A DNA stretch of 64,000 bases from M269 sp964640795 (GTDB lineage Bacteria > Pseudomonadota > Gammaproteobacteria > Enterobacterales > Alteromonadaceae): contig CAZXIN010000032.1 in assembly GCA_964640795.1 (NCBI GenBank), positions 1 through 64,000 on the forward strand. The letters are read 5' to 3'. The position numbers and the translations under genes were made by a program. The notes under the pieces are model-generated. The model searched no databases. It was not told the origin of the DNA and worked only from the letters and a program-made list of their open reading frames with translations. This document shows, piece after piece, positions 18,555-27,787 of this stretch; the stretch's first letter is position 1; each line of letters begins with the position of its first letter.

Positions 18555-19745
18555 TTAAGCTCCAACTGCGATGGGTTGTTCATATTCGTTACTCAGGTTT
18601 GTCTGTTCATTGGGGACTTCACTCAATAAGGGTAAAGAAATGCTGATGGTTGTACCCGTCCCAAGTTGACTTTGTAGTAAAACTTTGCCGTGGTGTGACT
18701 GTGCAACGGCTTTCACAACAGCCAACCCAAGCCCAGTTCCTTGTGATTTTGTGGTATAAAAAGGCTCAAAAATACGATTCGCTTTATCGCTTTCAATCCC
18801 TGGCCCGTTGTCTGATACCGTCAAAGCCACCATATCGTTGTTATCCGCTTGTCTAGCAGCTGACAATTTAATGACAGCCCCTTCTGGCTTAACTTGTAAG
18901 CTATTTTGTATGAGGTTCTGAAGTGCCCCTGCTAACGCTGTCTTGTTACCTAGTATCAAAATATCAGGCTCGGGCATGGCCACATCTAATCTTGCCTTGT
19001 TTTTCTTCAGCATCGCTTCGGAACCCACTTCAACTTCAGTCAGCAAGGATTGCAGCGACAACTCTGACACGACCTCATGATCGCCACTTTTAGCGAAAAG
19101 CAGCATGTCATTAACCTGACTTTCGAGATCTTGAAGACGAGACATCAGCTTGTCATTAAATTGTTGACGAGATTTTTCCGGTAAGTTTTGATTGTTTAAA
19201 TTAGCACCATAAAGCATGGCTGCCGACAAAGGCGTACGAATCTGATGCGCTAGAGAAGCCACCATGTTCCCTAATGAGGATAACCTTTGAAGGTGGCTCA
19301 TTCTTTGTTGCAAACGCCTTGTTTCGGTCAAATCTGTCAAAACAATAATCTGTCCAGGCTCATTTGCTAAAGGAGTTATCGATAGCTTTACCTTGCGGCC
19401 ATCTCGTAATGAAACTTCATGACCGTCATCCGCTTGGGGTTTAAAAGAGCGCTGTATGATAGTACGCCAAGCTTCTCCTTCTAGTGGTTCACCTAAAAAG
19501 TCCAGAGCAACTTGATTTGCCTGCTTAACCTGCCCTTTACCGTCAACAACCACAACCCCTGCTGGCATCACTTTCAATAAGTTTTGTAAGCGATCGGCTT
19601 GTTGACGCAAATCGTAAGCTTCGGCACTAGATATTTCTTCCAACGGCCCTGAAGATTTCAATACCTCAGGAGAGCTCGAAGACTGATAAGATCTAGACTC
19701 CGTAGGGTTGAGTTTATGAAATGCTACATTAGGGCTGTTATTCAT
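18555..19745 (-). CDS. fleS: Flagellar sensor histidine kinase FleS (FlrB)
   Basis: Cytosolic sensor kinase, partner of FleR. A PAS domain spans about residues 50-145. The HisKA box LAHQIRTPLSAAM carries the phospho-His (about residue 167 from the chosen start). The HATPase domain has DNGPGI and GTGLGLAVVKAV. No membrane segment is visible, as in other FleS proteins. I place the start at the ATG at 19745 (396 aa); a GTG three codons upstream (19754) is possible. Confidence 0.93.
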   Translation of the reverse strand: MNNSPNVAFHKLNPTESRSYQSSSSPEVLKSSGPLEEISSAEAYDLRQQADRLQNLLKVMPAGVVVVDGKGQVKQANQVALDFLGEPLEGEAWRTIIQRSFKPQADDGHEVSLRDGRKVKLSITPLANEPGQIIVLTDLTETRRLQQRMSHLQRLSSLGNMVASLAHQIRTPLSAAMLYGANLNNQNLPEKSRQQFNDKLMSRLQDLESQVNDMLLFAKSGDHEVVSELSLQSLLTEVEVGSEAMLKKNKARLDVAMPEPDILILGNKTALAGALQNLIQNSLQVKPEGAVIKLSAARQADNNDMVALTVSDNGPGIESDKANRIFEPFYTTKSQGTGLGLAVVKAVAQSHHGKVLLQSQLGTGTTISISLPLLSEVPNEQTNLSNEYEQPIAVGA

Positions 19746-19786
19746 CGTTACCACTTCTCACGTCAAAACTTTAACATGCAGGGTAA

Positions 19787-19802
19787 AGCAGCAACTATGC
19801 CA
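19787..19802 (-). promoter_or_regulatory. Sigma-54 promoter for fleSR
   Basis: On the minus strand TGGCATAGTTGCTGCT has GG-N10-GC spacing and a good -24 match; the -12 is CTGCT rather than TTGCA. It lies about 42 bp upstream of fleS and downstream of fleQ, the known position of the FleQ-dependent fleSR promoter. Confidence 0.72.
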
Positions 19803-19916
19803 ACCTTTATACTACTGATTTAATTAGGTTTTATTAGAAAATAAGGAGTCAAACAGTTGACAGTTCAACATCAATGTAGGGGGATTTACGTCCATATCTG
19901 ACGATAGGTACTGATA

Positions 19917-21359
19917 TTACTCTTTTGAAATATGGTATTTGCGCATCTTCTCGACAAGTGTTGTTCGTCGCATACCAATCTGCTCAGCAGCACGAGCAAC
20001 AACCCAATCCTGTTGCTCCAATGCTTGTGTGATAAGGCTGACTTCGAGATCAGACAAATATTCCTTTAAGTTAACACCTTCGGGCGGTAACGCTCCATTA
20101 AACCCTAGGCTGTCCGACAAATCATCTTCTTCAGGCTCGTCAGTATCATCTCGGAATAACGCATTCAAAGCTTCGCGTTCTAATAGCTCTTCGGGGTAAT
20201 CTGGCTCATACAGGTCACCGTCTAAGTGTTGGTATTTATCAGGTAAATCTTGTACGTCAACTACTTGATTAGGATATAAAATGATCAGCCGTTCAACCAA
20301 ATTAGACAACTCTCTAACATTTCCGGCCCATTTGTGTTCCATCAACGATTTCAGTGCATTTTCAGTGAACTTGACAGACACTCCACCAACTTCATTGTCC
20401 ATGCGAGACACCAATTCTTGCAGGAGCAACGGAATATCTTCTTTTCTCTCTCTTAAGGCTGGGCTATCAATCGGGAAGACATTCAATCGATAGAATAAAT
20501 CTTCTCTAAATTTACCCTCTTCTATCATACTTTCCAGATTTCGATGTGTCGCCGCAACAATACGAACATCACAATGAATAGATGAGCTACCACCAACACG
20601 CTCAAACAAACGTTCTTGCAAGACGCGTAGTAATTTAACCTGCATTTGTAAAGGCATATCGCCGATTTCATCTAGAAAAAGGGTGCCCCCTTGTGCCAAC
20701 TCAAATCGCCCTTTTCGTGCGCTGATAGCGCCAGTAAACGCCCCTTTCTCATGCCCAAACAATTCACTCTCAAGCAATTCTCCGGGAATAGCACCACAAT
20801 TAACGGGTATGAATGGGCCATCTTTGCGCTTTGACATAAAATGAATGTTCCGCGCGACAACTTCTTTACCAGTCCCTGATTCTCCGAGAACAAGCACGTT
20901 CGCTTCGGTTGGAGATACCTTCTCAATCATCTGCCGTACCTGCTGAATCTCCATGCTTTTTCCAACTAAACTTCTAAATAAGCGAGTCTTAGTATTAACA
21001 CTTTGCTTGTTGGTTGGCTTTTGTCTCAGATACTCCTGACAACGATGAAAGTATTGCGTTAGCACAGGGTAAGTCACCGGAGGGTGTATTTGCCCAACTA
21101 AATTACCGTACTCAGATAAATCAACAACTTCTGTGGATATCGTTATAAATGGATGATGTGGATAAGCACTGACGACCTTGCTTGTTGCTTCGGCGTCAAC
21201 AGTATCAATAATAACAGCCTTAATATCAGCACTGCTTTTTAATACCGATTCTGCCTGCTGTATATCAAGCGATTCGTAATTTTCACCAACGAAAGATAGA
21301 ATGGTTTCCATGTTTATCTTGCGAGATTCATCCTCACTGATAATCAGAATTTTACTCAT
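19917..21359 (-). CDS. fleQ: Master flagellar activator FleQ (FlrA)
   Basis: Top-level sigma-54 activator, 480 aa. The N-terminal REC-like domain is divergent (AVIIDTVDAEA) and lacks a normal phosphorylation pocket, as in FleQ. The AAA+ domain has P-loop GESGTGKE at 159-166, the GAFTGA loop and TLFLDEIGDM. The C-terminal helix-turn-helix contains AAEQIGMRRTTLVEKM. It is encoded upstream of fleSR. In Pseudomonas, FleQ binds c-di-GMP. Confidence 0.94.
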   Translation of the reverse strand: MSKILIISEDESRKINMETILSFVGENYESLDIQQAESVLKSSADIKAVIIDTVDAEATSKVVSAYPHHPFITISTEVVDLSEYGNLVGQIHPPVTYPVLTQYFHRCQEYLRQKPTNKQSVNTKTRLFRSLVGKSMEIQQVRQMIEKVSPTEANVLVLGESGTGKEVVARNIHFMSKRKDGPFIPVNCGAIPGELLESELFGHEKGAFTGAISARKGRFELAQGGTLFLDEIGDMPLQMQVKLLRVLQERLFERVGGSSSIHCDVRIVAATHRNLESMIEEGKFREDLFYRLNVFPIDSPALRERKEDIPLLLQELVSRMDNEVGGVSVKFTENALKSLMEHKWAGNVRELSNLVERLIILYPNQVVDVQDLPDKYQHLDGDLYEPDYPEELLEREALNALFRDDTDEPEEDDLSDSLGFNGALPPEGVNLKEYLSDLEVSLITQALEQQDWVVARAAEQIGMRRTTLVEKMRKYHISKE

Positions 21360-21764
21360 TCTTTATTGGCCCCACAGTTCAATTATTATTGTTATTACTA
21401 GCAAACCGAAGAAACTTGTCTCTTATTTTCCATGACCTAGTCCTATGATTCACTGCCATGAACCTCACTATGCTGATATTACCTATTCAAGCCTGCAATT
21501 GGTATATACCTTGTTATTCTTATACAATTTAATCACTTACGCCAGAGAACTTAAATGATATATCACTTTTTTTGTACTTTATGATTACTTAACAGACATT
21601 TCTGTATGAATTTTGATCAACAAAAGCATGTTTTATCTTTGAACAAGTGCGTGTAAGAAGTTCGTTTTGAATATGCTGGTATGGGTATGTTCGGATTTTA
21701 GTGTAGCAATATTGAGAGCACGTGATGAGGGATTCACGTACTCTATTCAGATTAAATCACCCAC
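21360..21764. other. fleQ-trxC intergenic region (405 bp)
   Basis: No open frame or RNA gene is evident. It must hold the fleQ promoter on the minus strand, but I see no convincing -35/-10 pair, sigma-54 or sigma-28 element. The part near 21530-21660 is AT-rich. The only clear structure is the inverted repeat at 21716-21743. Confidence 0.5.
21716..21743 (-). terminator. Inverted repeat downstream of trxC, possible terminator
   Basis: GAGCACGTGA and TCACGTACTC form a 10-bp stem (one G.U) around an 8-base loop. It lies 21 bp past the trxC stop. No T-run follows on the minus strand, so it could be a weak or Rho-assisted terminator, or an operator. Confidence 0.4.
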
Positions 21765-22205
21765 TTAATGTTGCATTGGCGATGTGAGAACAGTTTGCAT
21801 GATCCATTGTTTTAATTGAGCTTCGCTCATCCCACCAGATATTCTATTGACCTCTTTGCCACCACGAAAAAATATCACCGTAGGAATACTACGAATGCCT
21901 GCTGATTGCGAGACTTGAGTTGCAACTTCAGTGTTCACTTTAGCAAATAGAATTTCATCGGTTTCACTAGCTACCTTTGTAAAAACAGGTAACATTTGTT
22001 GGCATGGCCCACACCAACTTGCCCAGTAATCAACAATAACCGGTAAATCGTTTTTCTGGATATACTTAAAAAATGTCTCATCAGTTAACTCAGCTGGCTC
22101 GTGTGTGTGTAAAGCCTCATCACACTTACCGCATTTAGCTTCTAAGTGTGACTTATCGTCTTTAACTCGGTTAATCGTGAAACAACTGGGACAAACAATA
22201 TGCAT
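21765..22205 (-). CDS. trxC: Thioredoxin 2 (TrxC), zinc-binding
   Basis: Cytosolic disulfide reductase, 146 aa. The N-terminal zinc finger has two CxxC pairs (Cys5/Cys8 and Cys25/Cys28), and the thioredoxin fold carries the active site WCGPC (Cys65, Cys68). That combination defines TrxC rather than TrxA. It is not obviously part of the flagellar system and sits between fleQ and the second flagellin. Confidence 0.93.
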   Translation of the reverse strand: MHIVCPSCFTINRVKDDKSHLEAKCGKCDEALHTHEPAELTDETFFKYIQKNDLPVIVDYWASWCGPCQQMLPVFTKVASETDEILFAKVNTEVATQVSQSAGIRSIPTVIFFRGGKEVNRISGGMSEAQLKQWIMQTVLTSPMQH

Positions 22206-22286
22206 AGTGTAAATACCTTAACGTATATTTTAAGAAAGCGATTTGATATAAGTACCTGTGTAACGCCCTAAAAATTTCAACTTAAC

Positions 22287-22904
22287 TTATCCAAACAATA
22301 ACCATGCTGCGATAGCGAACATCAAACTACTAGCAATACGGTTCATCCAAGCGATGTTATTCCCTCTATTGAGAAACACTCGTAAACCTTTCCCACCGCT
22401 CGCGTACACTAACATGCAACAAAACTCTGTTAATGTCATTACTGCAATAAGCCCAACAAGCTGCATGGCAAGCGGCTTTTGAATATTAATAAAAGGTGGC
22501 AAAAGTGAGACCATAAAGACCCAACCTTTCGGATTGGAGATTGCTGTGATAAAACCTTGAGAGGCAAGCGTTCTGCGTCTTACCGCAGTTTCAATGCTAT
22601 CCAACGAATCAATTTTGCTATTGGAGTGCCACATCTGCCACCCTATATATACAAGATAAGCTGCGCCAAAATATTTCAGTAATTGAAAAATATCTGGATA
22701 GTTCTTCATAACATTGGCGATTCCCATAGCAGAAGCTATAGCAACAACCGCAACACCAAACAATTCACCGTACATCATCCATAGTGTTTTGCGAACACCT
22801 ACACGCATACCCAGAGTCATAGCAAGCGTCATACATAGCCCCGGCGTTATTGATACGAAAAAAACAGTCGGTAAGAAAGCGAGTAATAAAGCTAAATCAG
22901 GCAT
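22287..22904 (-). CDS. LysE/RhtB-family amino acid exporter
   Basis: Inner-membrane exporter of about six helices, 205 aa. The N-terminus has the family hallmark SITPGLCMTLAMTLGMRVG, and NPKGWVFMVSLLPPF is a further RhtB-family block. The substrate cannot be inferred. It is 81 bp upstream of trxC on the same strand and may share its transcript. Confidence 0.88.
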   Translation of the reverse strand: MPDLALLLAFLPTVFFVSITPGLCMTLAMTLGMRVGVRKTLWMMYGELFGVAVVAIASAMGIANVMKNYPDIFQLLKYFGAAYLVYIGWQMWHSNSKIDSLDSIETAVRRRTLASQGFITAISNPKGWVFMVSLLPPFINIQKPLAMQLVGLIAVMTLTEFCCMLVYASGGKGLRVFLNRGNNIAWMNRIASSLMFAIAAWLLFG

Positions 22905-23009
22905 AACAAAAAACGAGAGAATGAGAAAACGCGATATTCTACATCATGTCTTTGAACAATGTTGTGAACAAACGGTTAATTCAATAAAGAAGACTTTAAC
23001 AGAATAGAA

Positions 23010-23034
23010 GTCAGTGCACTTTTTAAGCACTGAC
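23010..23034 (-). terminator. Terminator after the divergent flagellin
   Basis: An exact 8-bp stem, GTCAGTGC with GCACTGAC, and a 9-base loop start 11 bp after the stop codon. On the minus strand the sequence after the stem is TTCTATTCTG, a moderately T-rich tail. Confidence 0.6.
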
Positions 23035-23045
23035 CGAATTGAATA

Positions 23046-23849
23046 TTACTGCCCAAGAAGCGCCAGCACTTGCCCTTCTTGTTGATTAGCTTGAGCTTGA
23101 ACCGCTAATGCAGCTTCACTTTGAACACCTATAGCAACACTCTCAGATACTGCCTGAGCAAAATCTAAATCTTGAATTCTGCTTAACGCTGCAGAAGTAT
23201 TGACATCGGCCGTAGACAAATTGCTTGCTGCCGTTGCAAATTGATTCTGAGTTGCTCCAAGCTCAGCTTGCGCTGCACCGACAATCTCCTGTGCAACATC
23301 AGCCTCGGCCAGAGCATTCTGTGCGCCGTCGGCAGTACTAAGATCAACGTTGAGAATGCCATCTAATGCAGCTTCGAAGTCTTGTGTTTGAACACTGATC
23401 GTTTGCCCGGCATTTGCTCCAACCAAAAAACTAATTTCTGAATCTGAACTTAGCAATGCTTGTCCTGCAAATTCAGTACTATTGATTGTATCGGTAATAC
23501 CTTCCTGCAATTGGGCAACCTCAGCTTGAATCGCTGAGCGATCAGCATCAGTCAGAATGCCACTACCAGCTTGAATGGACAACTCACGAATTCGCTGAAC
23601 ACTATCAGTAATACCTGACAAACCACCTTCAGCAACTTGTGCTAGAGAAATCCCATCAAAAGCATTAGAAACTGCCTGACGGTTACCCTCAACACTAGAC
23701 GTTAACCCATCAATAATTTGCTGCGCCGCTGCACCATCAGCTGCACTATTGATTCTTTGCCCAGATGCAAGGCGCTCAAAAACAGTCTCTTGACGCTCAC
23801 GCAACTGATCTAATGGCGAGAAGCCGACATTGGTGTTGAAATCAACCAT
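23046..23849 (-). CDS. Divergent second flagellin
   Basis: 267 aa with flagellin D0/D1 features: NTNVGFSPLDQL at the N-terminus, ERLASGQRINSAADGAAA, ELSIQAGSG, FLVGANAGQTISVQ and the C-terminal QANQQEGQVLALLGQ. Compared with fliC at 62593-63417, conserved positions are altered (LASGQ for LSSGF, ADGAA for ADDAA, AVQAQANQQ for SVLSQANQQ). The ATG at 23849 has an AGGA ribosome site; an upstream TTG at 23876 is unlikely. It lacks a sigma-28 promoter and is divergent from the Maf gene. It may be a minor filament or hook-proximal flagellin. Confidence 0.88.
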   Translation of the reverse strand: MVDFNTNVGFSPLDQLRERQETVFERLASGQRINSAADGAAAQQIIDGLTSSVEGNRQAVSNAFDGISLAQVAEGGLSGITDSVQRIRELSIQAGSGILTDADRSAIQAEVAQLQEGITDTINSTEFAGQALLSSDSEISFLVGANAGQTISVQTQDFEAALDGILNVDLSTADGAQNALAEADVAQEIVGAAQAELGATQNQFATAASNLSTADVNTSAALSRIQDLDFAQAVSESVAIGVQSEAALAVQAQANQQEGQVLALLGQ

Positions 23850-24170
23850 AAAAAAATCCTCGTATACCTCCTCCAATTATAGCAGAACACCGGTCAAATA
23901 GTAATCAAGGTAAGTATTAGAGCTCATACCTACACATTAAAAACTATAATTTACTTTGATTTAACGTTGACCTCTATTCAGATATCGATCATTGTACCGA
24001 TAACGTATTCAGAGAAGTTTCAACTTATCACACTGATATATAAACGTATTATTCAGCAGGTTAATCTTCAGTTCATAACAAAATTTTGTTGGCTTCAAAT
24101 ATAGTAGTACTCAATATAAAATTAAGTACTATGACGAGAAATACCAGATAGCCGATAAACAAGGTAAGAA
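23850..24170. other. Divergent flagellin-maf intergenic region (321 bp)
   Basis: AT-rich and without a credible gene. It holds the promoters for the flagellin (minus) and maf (plus). A 20-bp imperfect palindrome (TATCG...CGATA, about 23983-24002) lies near the middle and could be an operator. Two GCCGATAA-like boxes are present without matching -35 elements. Confidence 0.5.
23876..23884 (-). promoter_or_regulatory. Extended -10 sigma-70-type promoter for the divergent flagellin
   Basis: On the minus strand TGCTATAAT is a perfect extended -10. The -35 at 17-bp spacing (TTACTA) is weak. It would start transcription just before the ribosome site, leaving a leader of about 20 bases. Confidence 0.4.
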
Positions 24171-27100
24171 ATGTTAAAAAATATCCGTTTGCACATTGAA
24201 AAAGATGAAGAGAAACAAGCGGAGTTGGACAACACACTAGCCAACCAGATATTGACAACGCAAAAAAGTAATATTAACGCGTTTCAACGTAATATCCCCT
24301 CTCTATTGCCTTTAATCAAAGGTCTTGGTTTATCTAACTACTCTGTTTTTATTAACAAATTCGGTGAACCTAACATTGTTGACTATGGATTAGGGCGTAC
24401 ATTTTATGGTTTCCATCCCAAAGAAGAAGTGCTTCAACAGCTGGCCCAATATCAAAGTCATACCCCTGAAATCCTGCTGACAAAAGACACAACAAAGCCA
24501 AGTGATGAGTTTTCCCAACAATCGGCAACTATTAGCTTAAATGCTCTATCCAGTTTCAGAAACTATCAAGCACAAAAACCACTACCTAAGGAGATTGAAT
24601 GCTTAGTTGTTCTCGGTTGTGGGCTTGGTTTACATATCCTCCCTTTGTTAGAGCAACATAAAATCAAGAATCTCATCATCTACGAACCTGAGCCGCAGTT
24701 TTTTCAGTGCTCCATGATGGTAACGCATTGGCAAGACATATTCGCTCAAGCCAAAGCATACGACACAGCAATATTCTTGCAGCTTGAAAAAGATAGTAGA
24801 GATGTGATTGATGATATCAAACAGCTAGCGGAACATACGTCAATTTCAAGCTTTCACTTATATAAACATTATAATCATCAAGTATTTGAGTCAGTATTCA
24901 ACAATTTCTGCAACCGTAGTTGGGAAGACATCAATCAAGGCGGTTTATCGATAAAAACTGTTGACTCGCACCTAGAGTACACACCTCAATGGACGCCCAA
25001 CATAAAGCTCTCTAACTACTCGATTGTAGGCTCACCAGACGATAAGTTGTCTCGTAATTTGGATGCATTGAAATCGTTTTTTCCTGATATCTATGAGCAA
25101 TATAAAGACTATACACCTCAAAAATGGCAACCCATTGCTAACCCATCGGGGGAAGTCAACCTCGTTAAAATAGATAGCCTTCACGCCTGGTATAGCGAAC
25201 ACCCCAAACAGGATTGCATTTTAAATTTTGAAAACTTTAACGAACAACCTAATAAAGATGGTTTAGTGCTCGGATATAGTGGAACTAAGCTAGCTCACTA
25301 TATTCATTATCAATTTGTCAAAGAAACAGAAGAATTGCTCAAACAGTCTGAAGAAGAAGTTGGTGCGCTACCAGATAATGTTGCGTCCATCATAATGTTT
25401 GGTTTGGGTGTAGGATATCAATTGGAGAAGTTGCTGTCTGATCATACTGTCGAAAAACTCTTTATATGCGAACCTAATCCTGACTTTTTCTATGCTTCAT
25501 TATTTGCCATTGATTGGCAAACAATATTTGAAACTATTGATGAGTCTGATTCCCGAATTTACCTCAACATTGGCGATGATGGAACCAACCTATTTCAAGA
25601 TCTACTGAGTCAATTCCATTCTATCGGCCCTTATATTCTCAACAGTACATACTTCTATCAGAGTTATTACAACGCATCGTTAAACACCGCAATTAGCCAA
25701 CTAAGAGAGCAGTTACAAGTTGTTATATCTATGGGGGAATATTTTGATCATGCTTATTATGGTATCGAACATACTAAAGAGGGCATGAAACGAAAAATCC
25801 CTGTTTTGTCTGCCAATCCATCAAGCAAATTGAGCTATGACGACAAAGAGGTTCCTATTTTTATTGTCGGCAATGGTCCTTCTTTGGATAACTCCATTGA
25901 CGCTATTAAAGAATGGAAAGAGCAAGCCATTGTCGTTAGCTGCGGCACAGCGTTACAAGCGCTTCATCGCCATGGCATCACACCAGACTTCCATACTGAA
26001 ATAGAGCAGAATCGAAGTACTTTTGATTGGGCTGTATTGATAGGGGATTTAGACTATCTAAAGCGTATAACGCTCATATCATGCAACGGCATACACCCAG
26101 ATACTTGCGATTTGTATAAAGATGTTCTGGTTGTGTTTAAAGAAGGCGAGTCTTCAACCATATCTGCCCTCAATATATTGGGCAGAGAGAATTTTGAAGT
26201 CCTACAGAATGCTTACCCAACGGTTAGTAATTTTGTATGTGATCTTTTTAGTACACTTGGGTTTTCCAGTATTTATTTATTGGGCGTCGATCTTGGCTTT
26301 GTAGATGCCAATCATCATCACTCAAAGTCTTCGGGGTATTACAAAGAAAGCGGAAATGAAACATACGATTACTCAAAAACAGTGAATACGTCACTGATCG
26401 TGCCAGGCAACTTCCGTTCAAAAGTGAATACAAAACATGAGTTTAAAGTCTCAAAACAAGTCATAGAGCAAGTTACCCTTAAAAAGCGTAAAGAGCAGGC
26501 ATTTTACAATTGTAGTGACGGTGCAAAAATAGAAGGAACTATGCCTACACGGCCAGATGATTTGCTTATAGTAGCCACCGCGAATCAAAAAGAGCAGGCA
26601 GCAAGAAGCATAAAACAAGGCGCTTTTTCAAACAACAACATTAAAAGTTTCATAGAAAAGTTTGAAAACAAATACTCGTATAGCACTTTGATAAAGGAGT
26701 TAGAGGCATTTGAGAGTCTCATTGAGAATAATGACATACAAGCAGATGGGCCAGATCACATTATCAACAGACAAAAAGAAATGCTGTTTGAATCTTATAA
26801 AAAGGAGAAGTCGTTACTTTTTTACTACTTATATGGAACGGTGAATTATGCTAATGCAGTACTCACTAAGCTAGCAAATGGTCAGCTTGATGATACAAGT
26901 AAAGCTTGTATTCAAGCAAAAGAAGAGTGGCTAACAACTATTAAGCATATTAAAAAAGCTCTACTGAATGATACTGCAGAAGATTTTGATACCTCTTATT
27001 TTCGAGCTCTCTTCAGAGCAAGGAAATATCTAGAGTTAAAATACCGTGGTGAGAAGCTAGCAGTAGTGACAAATTCAAATAGTTTCAAATCAATAATTCA

Positions 27101-27686
27101 ACACATAATTAGAGAGTATTTTTTCTGGCTTAAAGAGGTAACTGTTCTCACACCTGACGAAAGCCTAAGTTATGAAGGTAAGGTAGAGCATTTAATATAT
27201 TTTTTGAATGAACCACAAAGTCATTCGTGGATTACGGGTAAAAATAGCACCTTAGTCATAACCAAAGATATATCTGAGTATAAGGAAACCGACAGCAATA
27301 TTAGCTTTCTTTATATCCCTAAGCTCAATGAAAAGACGACTGTGACGAACGAATTTATAACAGCCGCCACCGCGTTAGAATGCTGCTTATGCTGTCACAA
27401 TGGCTCTTTGTTAATACCTAAATTTTTCGTTAGTCCCGACGGTTTGGACAATACCCCCTTTACTTTGCCAATTTATGATTATCATGCCTTCGAGTATCTG
27501 AATTACTTGTGTATTTCTCCAAATAAATCAACTCAAGAAGGGGCTTTAGTGTCAATGACTGGTTCAAGAAGGAGAGCCTTGTCAGGAAAACTTAAGGCGA
27601 ATCATCTGATACAAGAAGTTATTTCCAACGAAGTAATTGCTGACACCCAAAGAAACTACTCTGATTTAATTAAGAGCCTTGTATAG
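24171..27686 (+). CDS. Maf-type motility accessory factor (flagellin nonulosonic acid transferase)
   Basis: 1171 aa protein of the Maf/DUF115 family, which transfers pseudaminic or legionaminic acid to flagellin in Campylobacter, Aeromonas and others. The core MptE-like domain begins near residue 560 (IFIVGNGPSLDNSIDAIKEW, VVSCGTALQALHRHGITPDF). Two copies of an N-terminal Rossmann-like unit precede it: LVVLGCGLGLH...IYEPEPQFF at about 145-178 and IIMFGLGVGYQ...ICEPNPDFF at about 409-442. This makes it longer than most members. AAGGTAAG serves as ribosome site. The pse genes in the window supply a matching donor. Confidence 0.88.
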   Translation: MLKNIRLHIEKDEEKQAELDNTLANQILTTQKSNINAFQRNIPSLLPLIKGLGLSNYSVFINKFGEPNIVDYGLGRTFYGFHPKEEVLQQLAQYQSHTPEILLTKDTTKPSDEFSQQSATISLNALSSFRNYQAQKPLPKEIECLVVLGCGLGLHILPLLEQHKIKNLIIYEPEPQFFQCSMMVTHWQDIFAQAKAYDTAIFLQLEKDSRDVIDDIKQLAEHTSISSFHLYKHYNHQVFESVFNNFCNRSWEDINQGGLSIKTVDSHLEYTPQWTPNIKLSNYSIVGSPDDKLSRNLDALKSFFPDIYEQYKDYTPQKWQPIANPSGEVNLVKIDSLHAWYSEHPKQDCILNFENFNEQPNKDGLVLGYSGTKLAHYIHYQFVKETEELLKQSEEEVGALPDNVASIIMFGLGVGYQLEKLLSDHTVEKLFICEPNPDFFYASLFAIDWQTIFETIDESDSRIYLNIGDDGTNLFQDLLSQFHSIGPYILNSTYFYQSYYNASLNTAISQLREQLQVVISMGEYFDHAYYGIEHTKEGMKRKIPVLSANPSSKLSYDDKEVPIFIVGNGPSLDNSIDAIKEWKEQAIVVSCGTALQALHRHGITPDFHTEIEQNRSTFDWAVLIGDLDYLKRITLISCNGIHPDTCDLYKDVLVVFKEGESSTISALNILGRENFEVLQNAYPTVSNFVCDLFSTLGFSSIYLLGVDLGFVDANHHHSKSSGYYKESGNETYDYSKTVNTSLIVPGNFRSKVNTKHEFKVSKQVIEQVTLKKRKEQAFYNCSDGAKIEGTMPTRPDDLLIVATANQKEQAARSIKQGAFSNNNIKSFIEKFENKYSYSTLIKELEAFESLIENNDIQADGPDHIINRQKEMLFESYKKEKSLLFYYLYGTVNYANAVLTKLANGQLDDTSKACIQAKEEWLTTIKHIKKALLNDTAEDFDTSYFRALFRARKYLELKYRGEKLAVVTNSNSFKSIIQHIIREYFFWLKEVTVLTPDESLSYEGKVEHLIYFLNEPQSHSWITGKNSTLVITKDISEYKETDSNISFLYIPKLNEKTTVTNEFITAATALECCLCCHNGSLLIPKFFVSPDGLDNTPFTLPIYDYHAFEYLNYLCISPNKSTQEGALVSMTGSRRRALSGKLKANHLIQEVISNEVIADTQRNYSDLIKSLV

Positions 27687-27787
27687 TTTTCAACTAAACA
27701 AGGAAGGTAAGAGGCATATCGAATATACTTAGGTTACATATGATCACATTTAGCCTCTCCAATAAATTAGCGCTCTGAAAGGACTGT

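Noticed and set aside
22287..22904. LysE/RhtB exporter and trxC as part of the flagellar system
   Set aside because: Common housekeeping families; nothing in their sequence ties them to motility.
23996..24003. ACCGATAA box, sigma-28-like, upstream of maf
   Set aside because: No TAAA-like -35 at 15 bases; the candidate is TTCA.
24151..24158. Perfect sigma-28 -10 box (GCCGATAA) just upstream of maf on the plus strand
   Set aside because: The base at the right distance for -35 is TGAC rather than TAAA, and the implied start would fall inside the ribosome site, 5 bases before the ATG.
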